Part shown: piece by piece, positions 1-12,931 of the stretch
How the letters are laid out: each line of letters begins with the position of its first letter
Position numbering within the stretch: position 1 is the stretch's first letter
Notes under the pieces: generated by a model
Databases searched by the model: none
Seen by the model: only the letters and a program-made list of their open reading frames with translations
Told to the model about the DNA's origin: nothing
DNA from: Opisthocomus hoazin
Lineage: Eukaryota > Chordata > Aves > Opisthocomiformes > Opisthocomidae
NCBI RefSeq assembly: GCF_030867145.1
Contig: NC_134420.1
Span: forward strand, 10,188,823 to 10,252,822
Reading direction: 5' to 3'
DNA: 64,000 nucleotides
Program-made: the position numbers and the translations under genes

Positions 1-3000
1 CTGTACTACAGCAGCCAGGATTTGCATGCACATTTTAATTCTTCAGAGGGAAAATGTGAGGGGAAAAAAGAAGTTTACAAATAGGTTATGTCACTAGCTG
101 AATGTTCTTGCCTTTTTTATAAAGATAAACCAGGATGAATTCAAATGAAGTTGCAAAATACAGTGAATGTTGCTTTCTAGCTGATCTCTTGGGAGGAGCC
201 CACTGCATTAGGATGACCGGCTTTCCTCTTACCTCATTAAGATTCTTCGTTTCCCTCATCACACTGGCACATTCTCTAGTAGAGGTCAGGTTTATTGAGG
301 AGGTCACGATCATTTTCTGCTACAGTGCTATTTTCTTTTCCATCATGGAAACTTCCAGCATGGCAAAAGCAGGCTGAAAATTGACCCTTTCTGCCCTGCA
401 AAAATGTGCTCACATTCTTCTCTCCTTGTTCAAAACATCTAGTGCTTTATCTCATCTTTCTGGTAGTTCCTGAGTTGTCCCCTCTGCCTCTATATCTTGC
501 TACTTATAATCCACCTTTGTACTGACTGTGTTTTTGGATCTCTCTCTTCTCACCACACTCTTCCTCTTCCAGAAGACAAAATGTCTGTGTCCTCCAGTCT
601 CAGCCATCTCCTGTGGGAATGATTTAACACTGAAAATTATTATCCTTGGAATGGTATTTTGTAGGTACTCTCTTTCCAATTTATTGGAATTAGATTAAAA
701 TTAAATTTAAAAAATTAAGATTTCTACAAAATTACAGCTGAAATATCTGCTTGCCTCGATAAATGAACATTTCAAATGTATAACAAGGTAATATACATTA
801 TAATGTGCTTAAGATATTATTATGACCTGCTGTTCTGAGATTACAAAAAGATTAATTCTGCAGAATCTGCTCCTTCATTTTTCATTCTTCTACCCACTGG
901 TGAACTTTTGGTGTCATTGTAAAGAAATTCTAAAATGAAATAAAATAAAATTCATTGGAATACAGACCTGAAGAGGACCTTTGGTTGAAGTGAATCTATT
1001 ACATGCTTTCTTCACAGGTCATTTCTGAGTTTACTTAAATGAAAACCTGCAAGAGGCGACAGCAACAAGCATATACCACAACCATTAGTATGGAAGACTT
1101 GAAACTCTGATTCTGTATCTCTGTATATCTTGTGGAAGTTCTTGTGAAAGTTGCCATGCTGAGATTCGTGATGGTGAAAATCTTCCTTTTGTCTCTGTGT
1201 AAATGGAATGTTGACTGCAACACAGCATTCCTTGTCGTACTACTTAGCAAAGAGCTCTTTGACTTTCAGGGGTCATCTGTGTAGTTAAAGGGTTAATTGT
1301 CATTGGCTATGCCTATTGAAGACTAAGACTGTTATCTTGAGAACGTCCTTTGGATGCTTAGTTACTGAGGAAGCCTGAACCCCCTGCCTCAAAACTGGGT
1401 CTGGTACCGTTCTAAATTAAAGGTAGTTAGGTGTGTAAATACTCTTGTGGACCCAGATGTAAAGTAAAATTCTACTGAGGATTCAGCATCTGTACTGTAG
1501 CCTTTTTTGGTGGTTTTACTTCAGGCTGGCTCCTGTCTGAGTGCCAATTTGTGGCTAGGGTGCACTTCCCAATTTAGTTTCATTGGCAGGAGTTCAGATC
1601 TTGTGCTCTGGAGTGGCTCACCGAAGCAAGCCGGAGCGCTGCGAGTGGAGGCCATCAGGAGGTTTGTTTCAAGTGTCTACTCCTCATCCAAATTAAATGC
1701 TAATGTAGATCCACCTTCTAATTCCACTTTGTGCCGTGCTGATCTTTCTGAGAAGCTTTAGCCTGTAGAAAATCAGTTCTGCAAGACATGAAACTATTTC
1801 ACAAATCAATATCCTGATTGCAAAAAAGAGTAACTGCTGCAGAAATGTGTTTTGTTCTGTTGCGTCTAGGCCAAATATAGATAGTGCATCTCCAGATAGG
1901 GTATCTTTCAACTCTGTTGAAAGTGATGAAATGTAGGCTTCTGTGTCAGGACATTTTTGGACAAGATTCTTACCAGTGATACGGAAAAAGAGCTTAGCGC
2001 TGTTTATTGACCCTAAGCAGCCAGGCTAGGCAGACTCTTCCTTTACTGACTGGATCGGGAGGTCTCAGGGTTTTTGCTGAGGATTTGCTTTTCCTTCAGT
2101 TTATACAAACATCCCTCAGGAGGCAGTATTTTATCCTCGTCATACTAACTTGGATGCAAAGTGACTTCCCACTCACTCCCCCCTGCCTCCAGAGCTCTGC
2201 AAGGCACCAGCTGTGACAATGCCATTGTGTGCACCCCTGTGTGATCAATTTGGCTCACAGCTGTACTCAGTGTCAGTAGCAATTATAAGGGTTAATGTGA
2301 TTAGTTTTACTTGTAGTCTTGGTAAGTCTCTGTTGTTGTTGCCCTTGGCAATAAATTTCCCTGTATAAGTTCTTTGGTATACTGTTTTATGGTACCAATT
2401 GCACTCACGGCAGGTAAGGGAGCAGCTACATGAGGAACGTTGGAAATAGAGGCAGAAGAGAGTGGGTGGGTAAAATCTCTTTTACATGAAGCAAAATACA
2501 TAGTGACTGCTCACTGTAAGAGTGTAAAGAATCCCCATAGATAAGATTTTTTACCCTCTGGTATTTCTTCCATCTCAAGACTGTATAAAAATAGGGTTTA
2601 CTTCACTCAGATTAATGACTGACTAGTGGTACCATCTGGGTAATACCAAAACTCACATAAGAATATATTTGCTATTAATACTTTTTGTCTCATTCAGGCA
2701 CCCTTGGCAAAAGCATTCTCTTCTGTGCAGTAATCTGGAATGTATTTAAGTCCGTTTCATTTGTCATTTTAAAAGGAATAAGCAAGAGGTGGTAGGTGAA
2801 ATGTCTCTTTCCCTCTTGCTTTTATGAACTGAGCAGGAAAGTGAGATGAACTGAAGTCAAATGTGAGAAATCTTTTCAACCTTAATTTGCCATCCGCAAA
2901 TGAGACGATTTAAGCACAATAAATAATGTGCGTTGGTGAGGGAGAGAATCGGCAATTTAAATGAGTTTGTTCACAGAGGGTGAGACATACAAAACTAAAA

Positions 3001-4084
3001 AAACCTCAGTTTGTTCTGCTGTTGTAGTTTAACAGGGATGTGTGGAGTCTCTCAGATGTCTGCGGTTTTGGGGATTAGCGTTACCCCTGGAAGGGGGATT
3101 TGTTCCATTCAACACGCCTTGTCATATTTCCATTTAGCACAAAATACTACAGAGCTTAGTATATATGTTATGGTTTTTATCCTTACCTGAACAGTGTGTC
3201 TAGTGTATGTGTGCATCTGTCTCTTTTCCTTTTGGCTTTTGGTCTCCTTTGTCCTCCCGCTCTTCAGGTCCTTGGCTCTCTCCAGTATGATTTTTCGGCC
3301 TTTTGCCAGCACCTTCATCTTCACACTGAGTATCCACATTTCTCTCAAGCTGCTGAAATTGATTTAAAGCTGAAAAGATAAGAGAAATGGATAAGAAATA
3401 TTTTCAAATCTCAATTGAAGATTAAAAAAACCCCTTCTTCCTAAGATAATGGGGGTTTTGGAGCGCTGGCAAACTGGAAATATGTATTTAGCTGTTGATA
3501 TGGACGTTCTGCAGAAAGAAAGTGTATGAAACGTGGGGGTTTTTTACTGACACAAAGAAGTCTTTTAACATAAAGAAAAGTGAAGTTCAGTCTGCAAAAT
3601 TCAGTCTTTCATCTGTCTGAGTGCGTGTAATTTCTACCAAAGTGGTGTTCTCTCTAGTGTGGAAATGAGAAGGATGTTAGGTTTATGTACAGATTTTGGA
3701 TTAAACTGTCACAAGCAGAGAGATTTGTTTTTAATGGACGTCTACATGCAGAAACTGCAGGTAAACATAGTGTCTTAGGCACCTTTAAATTCCCATGCCC
3801 AAGCAGAGATTTTGATGGAAAGCTTATAAATAGAAACTGTCTGAGAAGAGCAGAGAGAAGGACTTGATGTCCTCTCGTCCTCTTTCCCAATCTTATTTTT
3901 TAATTTTTGTGAATACGTTCTGTTCAGCTGTCTCAGAACAGTGAAATATTACTTGCAATTTCACATGCTCAAGTTCCCCTTGCAGCCATGCTGGTGCATA
4001 TAAATTACTATCAATTGCTTCTTTTAATTTTCAAGCTAAGCAAGCGGCGGATACAAAAGGACCTTGCGTATGCTTCAACACAAG
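1..4084. other. Apparently unique non-coding DNA, no gene recognised
   Basis: AT-rich sequence with only short open frames on both strands and no protein family recognised. I saw no repeat family, no RNA gene and no clear splice-bounded coding exon. A conserved non-coding element could be present but cannot be seen without alignment. Confidence 0.5.
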
Positions 4085-4098
4085 TGCCCGTTACTCAC

Positions 4099-4331
4099 CT
4101 CTCGGGCAGCGTGGAGCAGAGGTGGGGGAGTCATGGCTGGATCCCTCCGTTCTCCAGCAGCTCGTCCCCTGTTTTGGCAGCTGGAGGAGCTGCAGTGGCA
4201 GGGCTGGCCCCAGCAGGAGGGACACAATGCTGCAGGTTTTTCTTGGCAGGGTGGAGTTCATTTATCTTCATACTTCGGTTCGCGTTTCTGGGAGCTGCCG
4301 TACTTTCCCAAGAGTGGGAATGGTAAAGCAA
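4099..4331 (-). other. GC-rich islet ending at a splice-donor-like site (possible exon, unidentified)
   Basis: A block of about 230 bases that is clearly richer in G and C than its surroundings. On the minus strand it holds a 66-codon open frame rich in Ala and Pro (4331 down to 4131). Thirty-two bases after its stop comes GAG followed by GTGAGT, a consensus 5' splice site (donor at 4098-4093). That would fit the end of a non-coding or 5' untranslated exon on the minus strand. No homologue is recognised. The + strand also has three overlapping open frames here, which mostly reflects the base composition. The exon reading is an inference from composition plus one splice motif. Confidence 0.2.
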
Positions 4332-7300
4332 TGTTTTCAGTCCCAGTTTGGCTGTAATTTAAGCTTTCTATAAAGCAAGGTTTTCCGAGGCCTCACATGG
4401 CGTGCCCCCCTCTGCCCCTGCTTTTTTTGTATTTTCAGGAAAATACCTTATGTTTTCAAAGGAATAACCTGCCTGCGTGTCTGCAGTGTTGTAATAATGA
4501 GAAAACGTAGCCAAGCCAGGGGTGTCATGGGCTCCTAAAAACATTTCATTCAAAACCAAATGAAAGAGAAGAAAGTATTAGCCTCCCATGCTTGCTACAT
4601 TGCAGTAAGAAAAAGACACTTTCTGCATTGTGTTTGCATTGCTGCACGGCAGTCGAGGCCAGTGGCTTTAGAGCTCTGCTCTGCTGGACACGAACACAGG
4701 ACAGAGGTATTACTCCCCGAAAGGTTTGTTAGTTATAACTATATGGTTTAGACTTCCCCTCGCCCCCCCAAGTAAAGGTTATTTTGCACTGTGTACAATT
4801 TTCTCAAAGTTTATTTGCAACCAAGTACTGAATTTAAACTTATGCTTCTTTTTAGCAGAGTGCCATGTTATGTACCTTTAGATGCATTTATCCAGAGCCT
4901 TCATTTCTATATTTTCATTCTGCTCATAACTTTTTTCCTCAATTTTTTTTACTTGGAATTTGTCCAACGGTATGCTTGCAAATGGAAATTCAACTTAAAT
5001 GCATTTGAATCTTAAAATTGCTTTAATTAAACAGAAGTAGTTTAAAAAAATATTTGACACTTACTTTTCACTGAAACTTAGTGAACAAAGGCAATTCATC
5101 AAAGCTAGTGAACAAAACATTTCTGGTCACTGTCCCCCCAATATTTAAAGCTACTTTTTCAGCTAAGTTCATACTCAAATTTTGAAAAGTAATTGGCAGG
5201 CACTTTGACAGTGAATTTTAATTTTAGATGTGTAATTATCTTAAAATCTGACCCAAAACCTGAAGTTTTTTTTTTAAAAAATAGTATGTGTCCTGGTTTG
5301 TATTCATAGATTGGAAAGGGAAAATAATCTTGCTTTTTCCATTTCCATTTAATTTTTAACTTTTAATGAATACTAGCACCTGCTTTCTAGATTGAAACCA
5401 AACATAAGGAAAGATTTTTCGAAACAACAGAAATTAGTTACCACCAGTTGAAAAAAAGCTTAACATTTTTTTCATAGTTATTAGTACAACATGGAAGACT
5501 GAAAAGGGTGTAATGGTTGTCTTGACATAAGAACAGATATTTGCCTTGTAGCTTTACTTGTAATTAGAAAGCAACACCTTTAATTCTTTATAAATTGCTT
5601 TGTTAATAAGTATTTTGGCATAACTTAATACATTTAGGCCTTTACATCGGTTGCCATAACGTTAATTTTTTAGCAAGTTTTCTTTTTTTGTAAACTTTTA
5701 CAGCAAATATTTATGCTTGTATTATTTTCTCATGCTTTTAATGAAAGCAGAAAGACAGAAAAAGAAATAGAGTCATTGGATGGCACACAACTAATTTCAA
5801 TACTAGATTACTTTTTAGTCTCTTTAAAGTAGATTGACTGTTGATTGCCAAAAGAATGTAGTTGAATTTCCAATGAACTTTATTAAGAAAATCTATTGGA
5901 ACAGATAATCAAATGGATATTGAAATGTAGAGCATTATGACTTGATTGAGATTTAAAATTATAAGGTACAATAAGCAGAAATTTCTTCAGCTGCAGATTT
6001 GTGCTACTCATGTTTTGTAAATTCATTCTACGAAACCACTGGCTGAGCACATGTAGTGCAGTATGGTTTCCGTATTTAAAGTCACCGAGAAGCGGACTTC
6101 ATCAGTGATAGTAGAGTTAACAGCACATATTTTAAGCTTTTTTAACATATTTGTTTACATAAGTGATACAGATTTAAAATTATAGATTTATAATGCTAAT
6201 GAAGAAAACTAATTTTAAAGCACATGAAATGTATTTTGATGATCCCATGGTTAACTGTAGAATTTCCTCCAAATTATTACCACATTTTTATTCACCATAC
6301 TAATACGAAATGTAGGTAAAAAATTGTTCTTGCAAACTGAAACTGTCTTATTTCACTCTTGCATGTGCCAGTCACGCCAAGAATGGTTTTGGCTTCCACA
6401 GCATTAGCTTTTTGGCTGTTTGGCACTCCACTGTGCTTATGTCGGTACTGGATGAAGTAGCTCAGTCTTTGGCGTAGGGCGTTTGGGGTCTTGGCACTGA
6501 GTATTCCTGCTTGATTCTGCCGGTGCACAGGAACACATAGTCCACTTATCATTTTACATATGTAAAACTTTTAAGCGTATTGCTTAGTGACTCTGGGATA
6601 AAGACATTTCAGCATGCTGTACCTAAGCTTCTCATGTGTACAAAAGGATACAGTGGTCGTGTTAAACGGTCGTTGTTCAGCTTAATGGTGTCAAGCTGCG
6701 ACAGAGCCCTGGAATGGGAAGTGAGTATAAAATGTTGATAGAGTATAGCCTATAGAGGTATTGGGTTTTAGTGAGTAGCTGTCCTCGGGGGACTCCTGAA
6801 GGAGACAATTTTGTCGTGGTTGCTATAGAATGAACTGCACAGGTCTCCAAAATGGAAGTAGCTAGATATCAAGAGACACTTCAAGGATAGCCTGGTGCTA
6901 TCAATTTGACCATGCAGTGATTAATGCAGCTCATTGTACTCATTAAATTCAGAGATGCAGCAGGCTGAAGTTTACAGTATTGATCCAGTTTTAGTCCTAG
7001 TAAAAGATATATGGAGGAAATATTAATTGCGATATTATTGCTCGTTGTAAACTCATGTGCAAAATGAACAGAAGCTCTCTTAAGCTTTAGTATTACATAA
7101 ACTATATAAAGTGTTCCAGAACCAAAGGTGTATTTATGTTTAAAAGCAGGGCAGATGTTTTATAATGAAAAAAAATCTACAGCACAAGTAATTACATTGT
7201 CAGTCACAGTTGTGATTGTTTCCTTTATACTGGGTGTGATTCCAAACTTCCGAAGAAGACATAAACAGTAAAAACAAACAGTAGTTCTGTTGCAAATTGC

Positions 7301-8402
7301 AGGTGCAATGAGATATAATGAAGCTCAAAAAGAAGTACTGAGTTAAAATCTTTTTCCTTTCCAGCTGGCTGCCACCTGACATGACATTTCTTTGCATCCC
7401 CTGCCAATGTCTGGCCTCACTGTGGAGCAGCACTGGTGACTAGAAATGGTCAGTCGTTTTCTTTCCCTGAGACAGGGTCTTGTTTTCCCCCTGCGCAGTG
7501 TCGCTGTGTCTGGGTTGACACCATGCCTTGGGAAGCCCCGTCAGGATGTTCACTCCTGGGAGGTTTCACTCCCTGCTGTGCAGCCGCGCAGCATCACAGA
7601 AATACTCAAACTAATAAAACATGGGGGGATTTCAATATTTCCAGAAGGCTGTCTGAGCCCTTGAGAGTTTACACTTTGTAACTGTATTGTGTTTCAATTA
7701 TTTCTCAGTCATTAATATGCAAAGCTTAGCATTTCTGCTTAACATTTGATTTCCTGTGAAGGAAGCAAAGGAAGTGCCTGCTACGAGGAAATACTTTCAG
7801 TGAGGCCTAAAAATATTGCCATGAAAATTTACTCGCTCAGATACAGTAGGTTTTTCTGCCACTTTCCAGTGATTATGAAGCTAATGGAAATGGAAGCTTT
7901 TACATCTATCTGTCAGAAATATTAGTTGCTTTGGAAAGAGAGCACTGAGCTTTGTCCATCATAACCCTAGGAGGAATACAAGGCAGCTTGGCAGCAAGTG
8001 GGCAGTTTGGTAACTTCACCTGTGTTGGAGCATGTAGTGTGCTGCAAGAAGTGTAACAGGAAAAAAGAGAAATCTGTTTTCCTCTAGGTTTCATTTTTCA
8101 GCCATAAGAATATACAAGAGTGGGTGCTGATGTCCTGATTTATCCCACTGATTTTTAGGCTATTAACTTCTGTGTTTTCCTAAATGAGAGCTGTGATTGG
8201 CAGACTGCCTATCAGTGTTCACAAACTGGGAATTGTAACGCTGGATGTTTAAAGTCGTATATTCTAGATACTGCCAGTGTCGCAGGCAAGCGTTGCTACA
8301 ATTCGCCTTTTGTTGTAAGACTTCCCAGGCTCCCATGGCAAGAGAGAATTTGCTCCCTGTATCCAGTCCCTTCATGTTTCATGCCTTACGTTTGACTGCT
8401 TT
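4332..8402. other. Apparently unique AT-rich DNA, nothing recognised
   Basis: No open frame with recognisable domains, no known repeat and no RNA gene seen. The part from about 4.8 to 6.3 kb is especially AT-rich with many homopolymer A/T runs. Confidence 0.5.
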
Positions 8403-8416
8403 GTTGCCATGGCAAC
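8403..8416. promoter_or_regulatory. Perfect palindromic RFX X-box motif
   Basis: GTTGCCATGGCAAC is a perfect 14-bp palindrome and equals the ideal binding sequence of RFX transcription factors (two inverted RYYNCC half-sites). RFX proteins regulate ciliary and some neuronal genes. A weaker half-match, CCCATGGCAAG, lies about 65 bases upstream (8333-8343). The match is direct; occupancy and target gene are unknown, and no promoter is recognised beside it. Confidence 0.5.
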
Positions 8417-8747
8417 TCTGCTGCGCAGCATCCATCCACTACATTATTGCTATTCCTATAACTAAGAAGTACATTAACTAAATGAAACATGTCAATCACC
8501 TCTAAAAAAAGATATAGAAGATGTTTCATGTCCATTTCCAGTATCATAGCAGGCAGCCAAAGCACTAGTTCTGGACTGCAATCCCTGCCTTATTTGCTTG
8601 GTCCTCATGACTTATAACAGATGCACTGAACCTGGTGAGAAATATTTGGTGGCTGAAAATAGTAACTTCCTCTGGATATTAAAAATGCTATCATTCTTAT
8701 CACAGAAGTAAACATGTTCATCATTTTTCAATCTTTAGTACTTAAAC

Positions 8748-8767
8748 TGTCGTGTAAAAACACGACA
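8748..8767. repeat. Short perfect hairpin
   Basis: TGTCGTGT, four A residues, then ACACGACA: an 8-bp perfect stem with a 4-base loop, each arm carrying a CpG. No U-run follows that would suggest an RNA polymerase III terminator. Function unknown. Confidence 0.4.
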
Positions 8768-11700
8768 TTCCCTTCCTTAGGTGTCTGGGCCCTAATTTGA
8801 AGATCAGATATAGAACAAGACTTCTCAGTCGCTTGCAAGTTGTGCTCTTTCTACTTCCTGCAAACATTAATTTTATTTTTTAAGGTGTCTGTCAAAACCT
8901 GTAAACATTATTCCAGTCTGGCAGTCTGTAGAAAAGAAAAAGAACAATTATCCTTTCGAGGAGCTGTCTAGAAAACACCTGGTCAGTGAATGTGGTTGAC
9001 ACATCATGGTTAAATACTAAGACATTTTGTATACAGCAGGAAATTCCAAAAATAGCAAATGCGTTATTTCTCAAAGACTCTGGTGCAGATATTTGCTTGT
9101 CACCATTTTATACATACTTCATTTGCTCAGTGAAGCATTTATTTGACTTTCGTCATACTACATATAATAAGGAAAGTGAAAAAATATTTTGCACAAATCA
9201 TTCTTTAGCTAAAAATAATATAATTTTAGAAAATTGTAATGTACCACAAATTATATTTACTATTATAAGCCTGATAGCTGGAGGCTTTTGGTTTACTGTT
9301 TGTAATTCCCAGTCTGAGGCTGTACTGAACACGATGTAATTTACTAGAAGTTTGTGTAAATCACAGGAGGGGATACAAGGAATTCCAATATTCCCATCAA
9401 CCCTAAATTGGTCTGAAACAATATTATTTGTTTCCATTTTCTTCTGAGGAAAATTAACAACTCTTAAACAGATTTTTCCCTTATGCAAGAAAAGTTCACT
9501 GGCTTCCAAAGTTAGATTAATGTGTTTCTGGTATGATTTAAAAATAAAAACAAAGAAAAGTGTTTTTAGATAAAAGTCAAAGCCCATGGTTTTTTCAGAA
9601 CAGCATTGGCTTTCGTTTGCAGTGGCTGTGAAGCTCTGCTACTTCCTGCACATTATAGTGTTTGGGCAATGAAGCAGTGTGTTTCTGATGCATTAAGTAA
9701 ATAAATACATGCAATAAAAAATTATTGAAAGAACATATGAATTAATTTTCTGACTGTGAGGATTTTGCAAGTGATTATCTTTTTGAATTCAGCCATATCC
9801 TCCCTTACAGGTTATGAGACTTTTCCTCAGGTCTGAAAAGCCTATTGGTAAGTAACGTTGGAGATTCTTGCACTGGTAATTATTCTGATTTCTATTTTTT
9901 TAGCCATTGCAAGAAGGCAAGTGGGTAGAATATATTTTCTGGACATTTAAATACACTGTCTTCTCCACTAGGGACAAATACAACTATCAAAAGACATCCT
10001 GAGTAATCTGTTTATAAAAGAGAATGACTCTTTAACAGGTAATGAGGATTTTCCTTTTATAGGCTGGGCAGAGTAGTGAAGTTAGCTCTGGCAGTTATTA
10101 AAGCAGCAGGAGTGCAGCAGTCCTCACAGATGTTTAATTTCTCCCCTGCAGAGAACTTTTTCTTAATTTTGGCCTGCCACTGGGGTTTGGTTTGGTACAT
10201 GGGCTCAGTAAACCTTCTGCTAAGAACAAGCTGCTAACTGGAAGACACCAGTGAGGCTCCTCCATCGTTCAGGATGGATTTGTAAATGAAGACAGGGCAA
10301 AATCTGAGCTAATATTTTGAATCTAATATTGCAGCAAAGTTTGTTCCTCTTGCACTGCAAAGTACAACTTCAAGCATAGGTTTTGATGTGCTCATTTTGA
10401 TTGCTTCTATTCTGAACAAGCCTGACAGAACCGTGTTAACTGTGAAGTGCTAAATGCAGAACAGACACGAGTATATAACCTTCCCCTCCCCAGGGAACTG
10501 AAGAATGTCTTTTGTCTTTTGGGCATTGAAATTCTCAAATAAAACACCGCATTAATATCGGTTTGTGACAATGAATAATATTCCTGCTGGTCTCCAGAGC
10601 TTCTGCAAACCCTGAAGCAGGGATTATGCATTCTATTCAATGCCACAGAAAGTTTATTCTAAAAGAAACTATTTTCTTTTATCGAAGGAGGTGATAAGAA
10701 ATACAATAAGCTGTGATACAGCTACTATCATAATAAGGAATCATGCTCCTGGAACCCTTCTTTAAACCAAAGTGTTATAAAAATCTTCTTGCTCCCTAGA
10801 CTAAACAAACAATTAACAAACTCTGTGAAATAAATGATAGCTCTGTAAGCTTTTGTCGTGCTCCTGGGAAAAGGAATTTAGTTTTTCCGTAGCTCAGAGC
10901 ACGTATAAAAACAATTCAAGGCAAGGAATGGAAAAGTATGAGCAAAAGTTTCAAGACAAGTTATATCAGTGCAACTCCAATCTCCCTAATGTAACTGGTA
11001 TACCAGCAACAGCAGAGGTTGGAAGTTTGCTAATTCTGCATTGCTAGCACGGTTAAGTCTGTTGGGTCTCAAAGAGAGAGTACAGTTTCTTCCCATTATC
11101 ACTCTTGTTTGTGTCTTCTTCATGGGAAAGGAAATGCTTTCTGGTGGGAATTTGGAGAATACTTAGGAACTGCAGACTGGTTGCAATATATCAGTGCATA
11201 AGGATGTTGAAGGTCTTTGACAATAGAATCAAGCGGTATTTAACTCCCAGAATACCCCGGGGTAGGTTGTAGAAGATATTTGTCCTACCTTAGGAGCCAT
11301 TTTAGAAGCTGAGTCAATCTGTGATGTAAAAAGTAATTTTAATACTGTGTTGGTTCTGTTGCAGCTTTTTCCATTTTTATAAATCTGTGTTTTTGAAAAA
11401 ATGAATTAATTTAAATTTTGTCTAGCAATAAGTCTGAACAATAGAAATCTGTCAAACTGCAAAATGCTTCATTCCTATAAGTGTGTGACCCATTAAACTG
11501 TGACACTAAATCATGCATGAGGAACTTCACATAATTCAAGACTATGCAAAAGCCACCTCTATAGTATATAATTTATTAAATTAAACAATGAGAGGTTGCA
11601 AGCACATGTACAGGAACGTAGTTGTTAAAGGTACTGTTAAATAGATCTCTTGGTCCCTGATGCATCTTTGCATTCACTCTTCCAGACATTTCCTGAATAT

Positions 11701-12891
11701 ATTTTGAGAGTTAATGTGAGCATCCCCAACAGGCATGTTAGATGTGGCCCGCTCAGTGCTGGAGATTTACTAATTTCTGTATGGACCATTCCAGAGGATT
11801 TGGCCCCAGTGCTAGAGAACAGCTCAGAGTATTTTTAATTTATTGTTACAGACGTAGCCAAAGAGTGACTGGGGCTGTCATGGGGACCTCACATTGCCAG
11901 GTGTTTTTCTGGAAGAAGTACCTTCCCCTGACCAGTGCTAGTCAGGTAACTTTCTCACACGTAATGAGGTCCTGGAAAATTACCAAAGTCCAAAAAGGTC
12001 CTGAGGGAGCACTGAAAAATGAGTTGATGAAAGATGTGGTTTTACATACTTTAGTAATTACTTTTACTGATGTTCAAATTATGACCCAGGTTGATGCACG
12101 CTTTATAACACAGGCTAATCTGAATCAAGCTTTTCACCTATATAGTGACCTAAGAAAAACTTGTGTTTTTGCATGATTTTGTCAATTTTTTAGAAACAAT
12201 TTCAAATAGAACCATTTTAAGGCATAAAGTTGATTTTTTTTTTTTCTTTTTGCGTATTTTTTTTCTGTTTAAAAAAATCTATTTGTAGCTATCTGTGTGC
12301 CTGTAAACCGCCATCCATTGTGGCAGAAGTCCTCTCTGCCATCCCCTGTGTTTTACTGTTGAGGCCTCTGCCCACTGTAAGAAGAAAACCATTTTTCCCT
12401 GGGAGATTGTGTAATTAAGTTTTCAGTCTGTTTATATATTTCTTCTTACATCACACATTACTAGAACTGCTCAGGAATTATTATTTTCTAGGAAACTTAT
12501 TTTGTCAAAAATGTTTGAATTACTGAAACCAGACCTTTTCCTGGGAGTGTTCCAGTTATGGGGGGAATAAAAAAAAAAATCATTAAAAAGGATATCTCTG
12601 GACCAGATTTTGCGGTCAAAAGAAAACAGGCAGAAGAGAATAAAAAGACCCCTCCTAAAAAGTAACAGGCAATCTGACACCTAAGGCATTTTACTTGTGG
12701 TGTAGGAAAATGGCACAGTAAGGATGTGAATCAGGTCACTCACTGTAACATGCAAATATCCTTTTGCTTGTGAAGGAATAATGTATCTTTTCCTGTCTGG
12801 GGTTTGTTTTGTTTCTGCTTTTGGGTTTTTTGGTGCATGAAAATTTTAGGAGGTCTCTATTTCATCTGAGTGGTGATAGAAATGTTTCTGA
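8768..12891. other. Apparently unique DNA, nothing recognised
   Basis: Contains open frames of up to 144 codons (11,742-12,176, + strand) but without recognisable domains, and overlapped by other frames. No repeat family or RNA gene seen. A T-rich run lies at about 12,233-12,263 region downstream of the longest frame. Confidence 0.45.
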
Positions 12892-12931
12892 ATTTTCAAG
12901 AAGTTTCTGTATTTTCAAGAAGTTTCTTGAA
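12892..12931. promoter_or_regulatory. Tandemly duplicated heat-shock-element-like array
   Basis: A 19-bp unit (12,892-12,910) is repeated with a few changes at 12,911-12,929. Each unit contains TTC-nn-GAA-nn-TTC with exact spacing. The second copy is extended by a further nn-GAA, giving the four-block element TTCnnGAAnnTTCnnGAA at 12,914-12,931. This matches the consensus bound by heat-shock factor trimers (alternating nGAAn blocks). There are seven correctly spaced blocks in total. The motif is seen directly; activity is not known and no neighbouring gene is recognised. Confidence 0.35.

Noticed and set aside
8986..9587. Opposing open frames of 117 (+) and 129 (-) codons
   Set aside because: They overlap on opposite strands in AT-rich DNA and match no known family.
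11742..12176. 144-codon open frame, + strand
   Set aside because: No recognised domain or splice context and overlapped by another frame at its start; no evidence for a gene.
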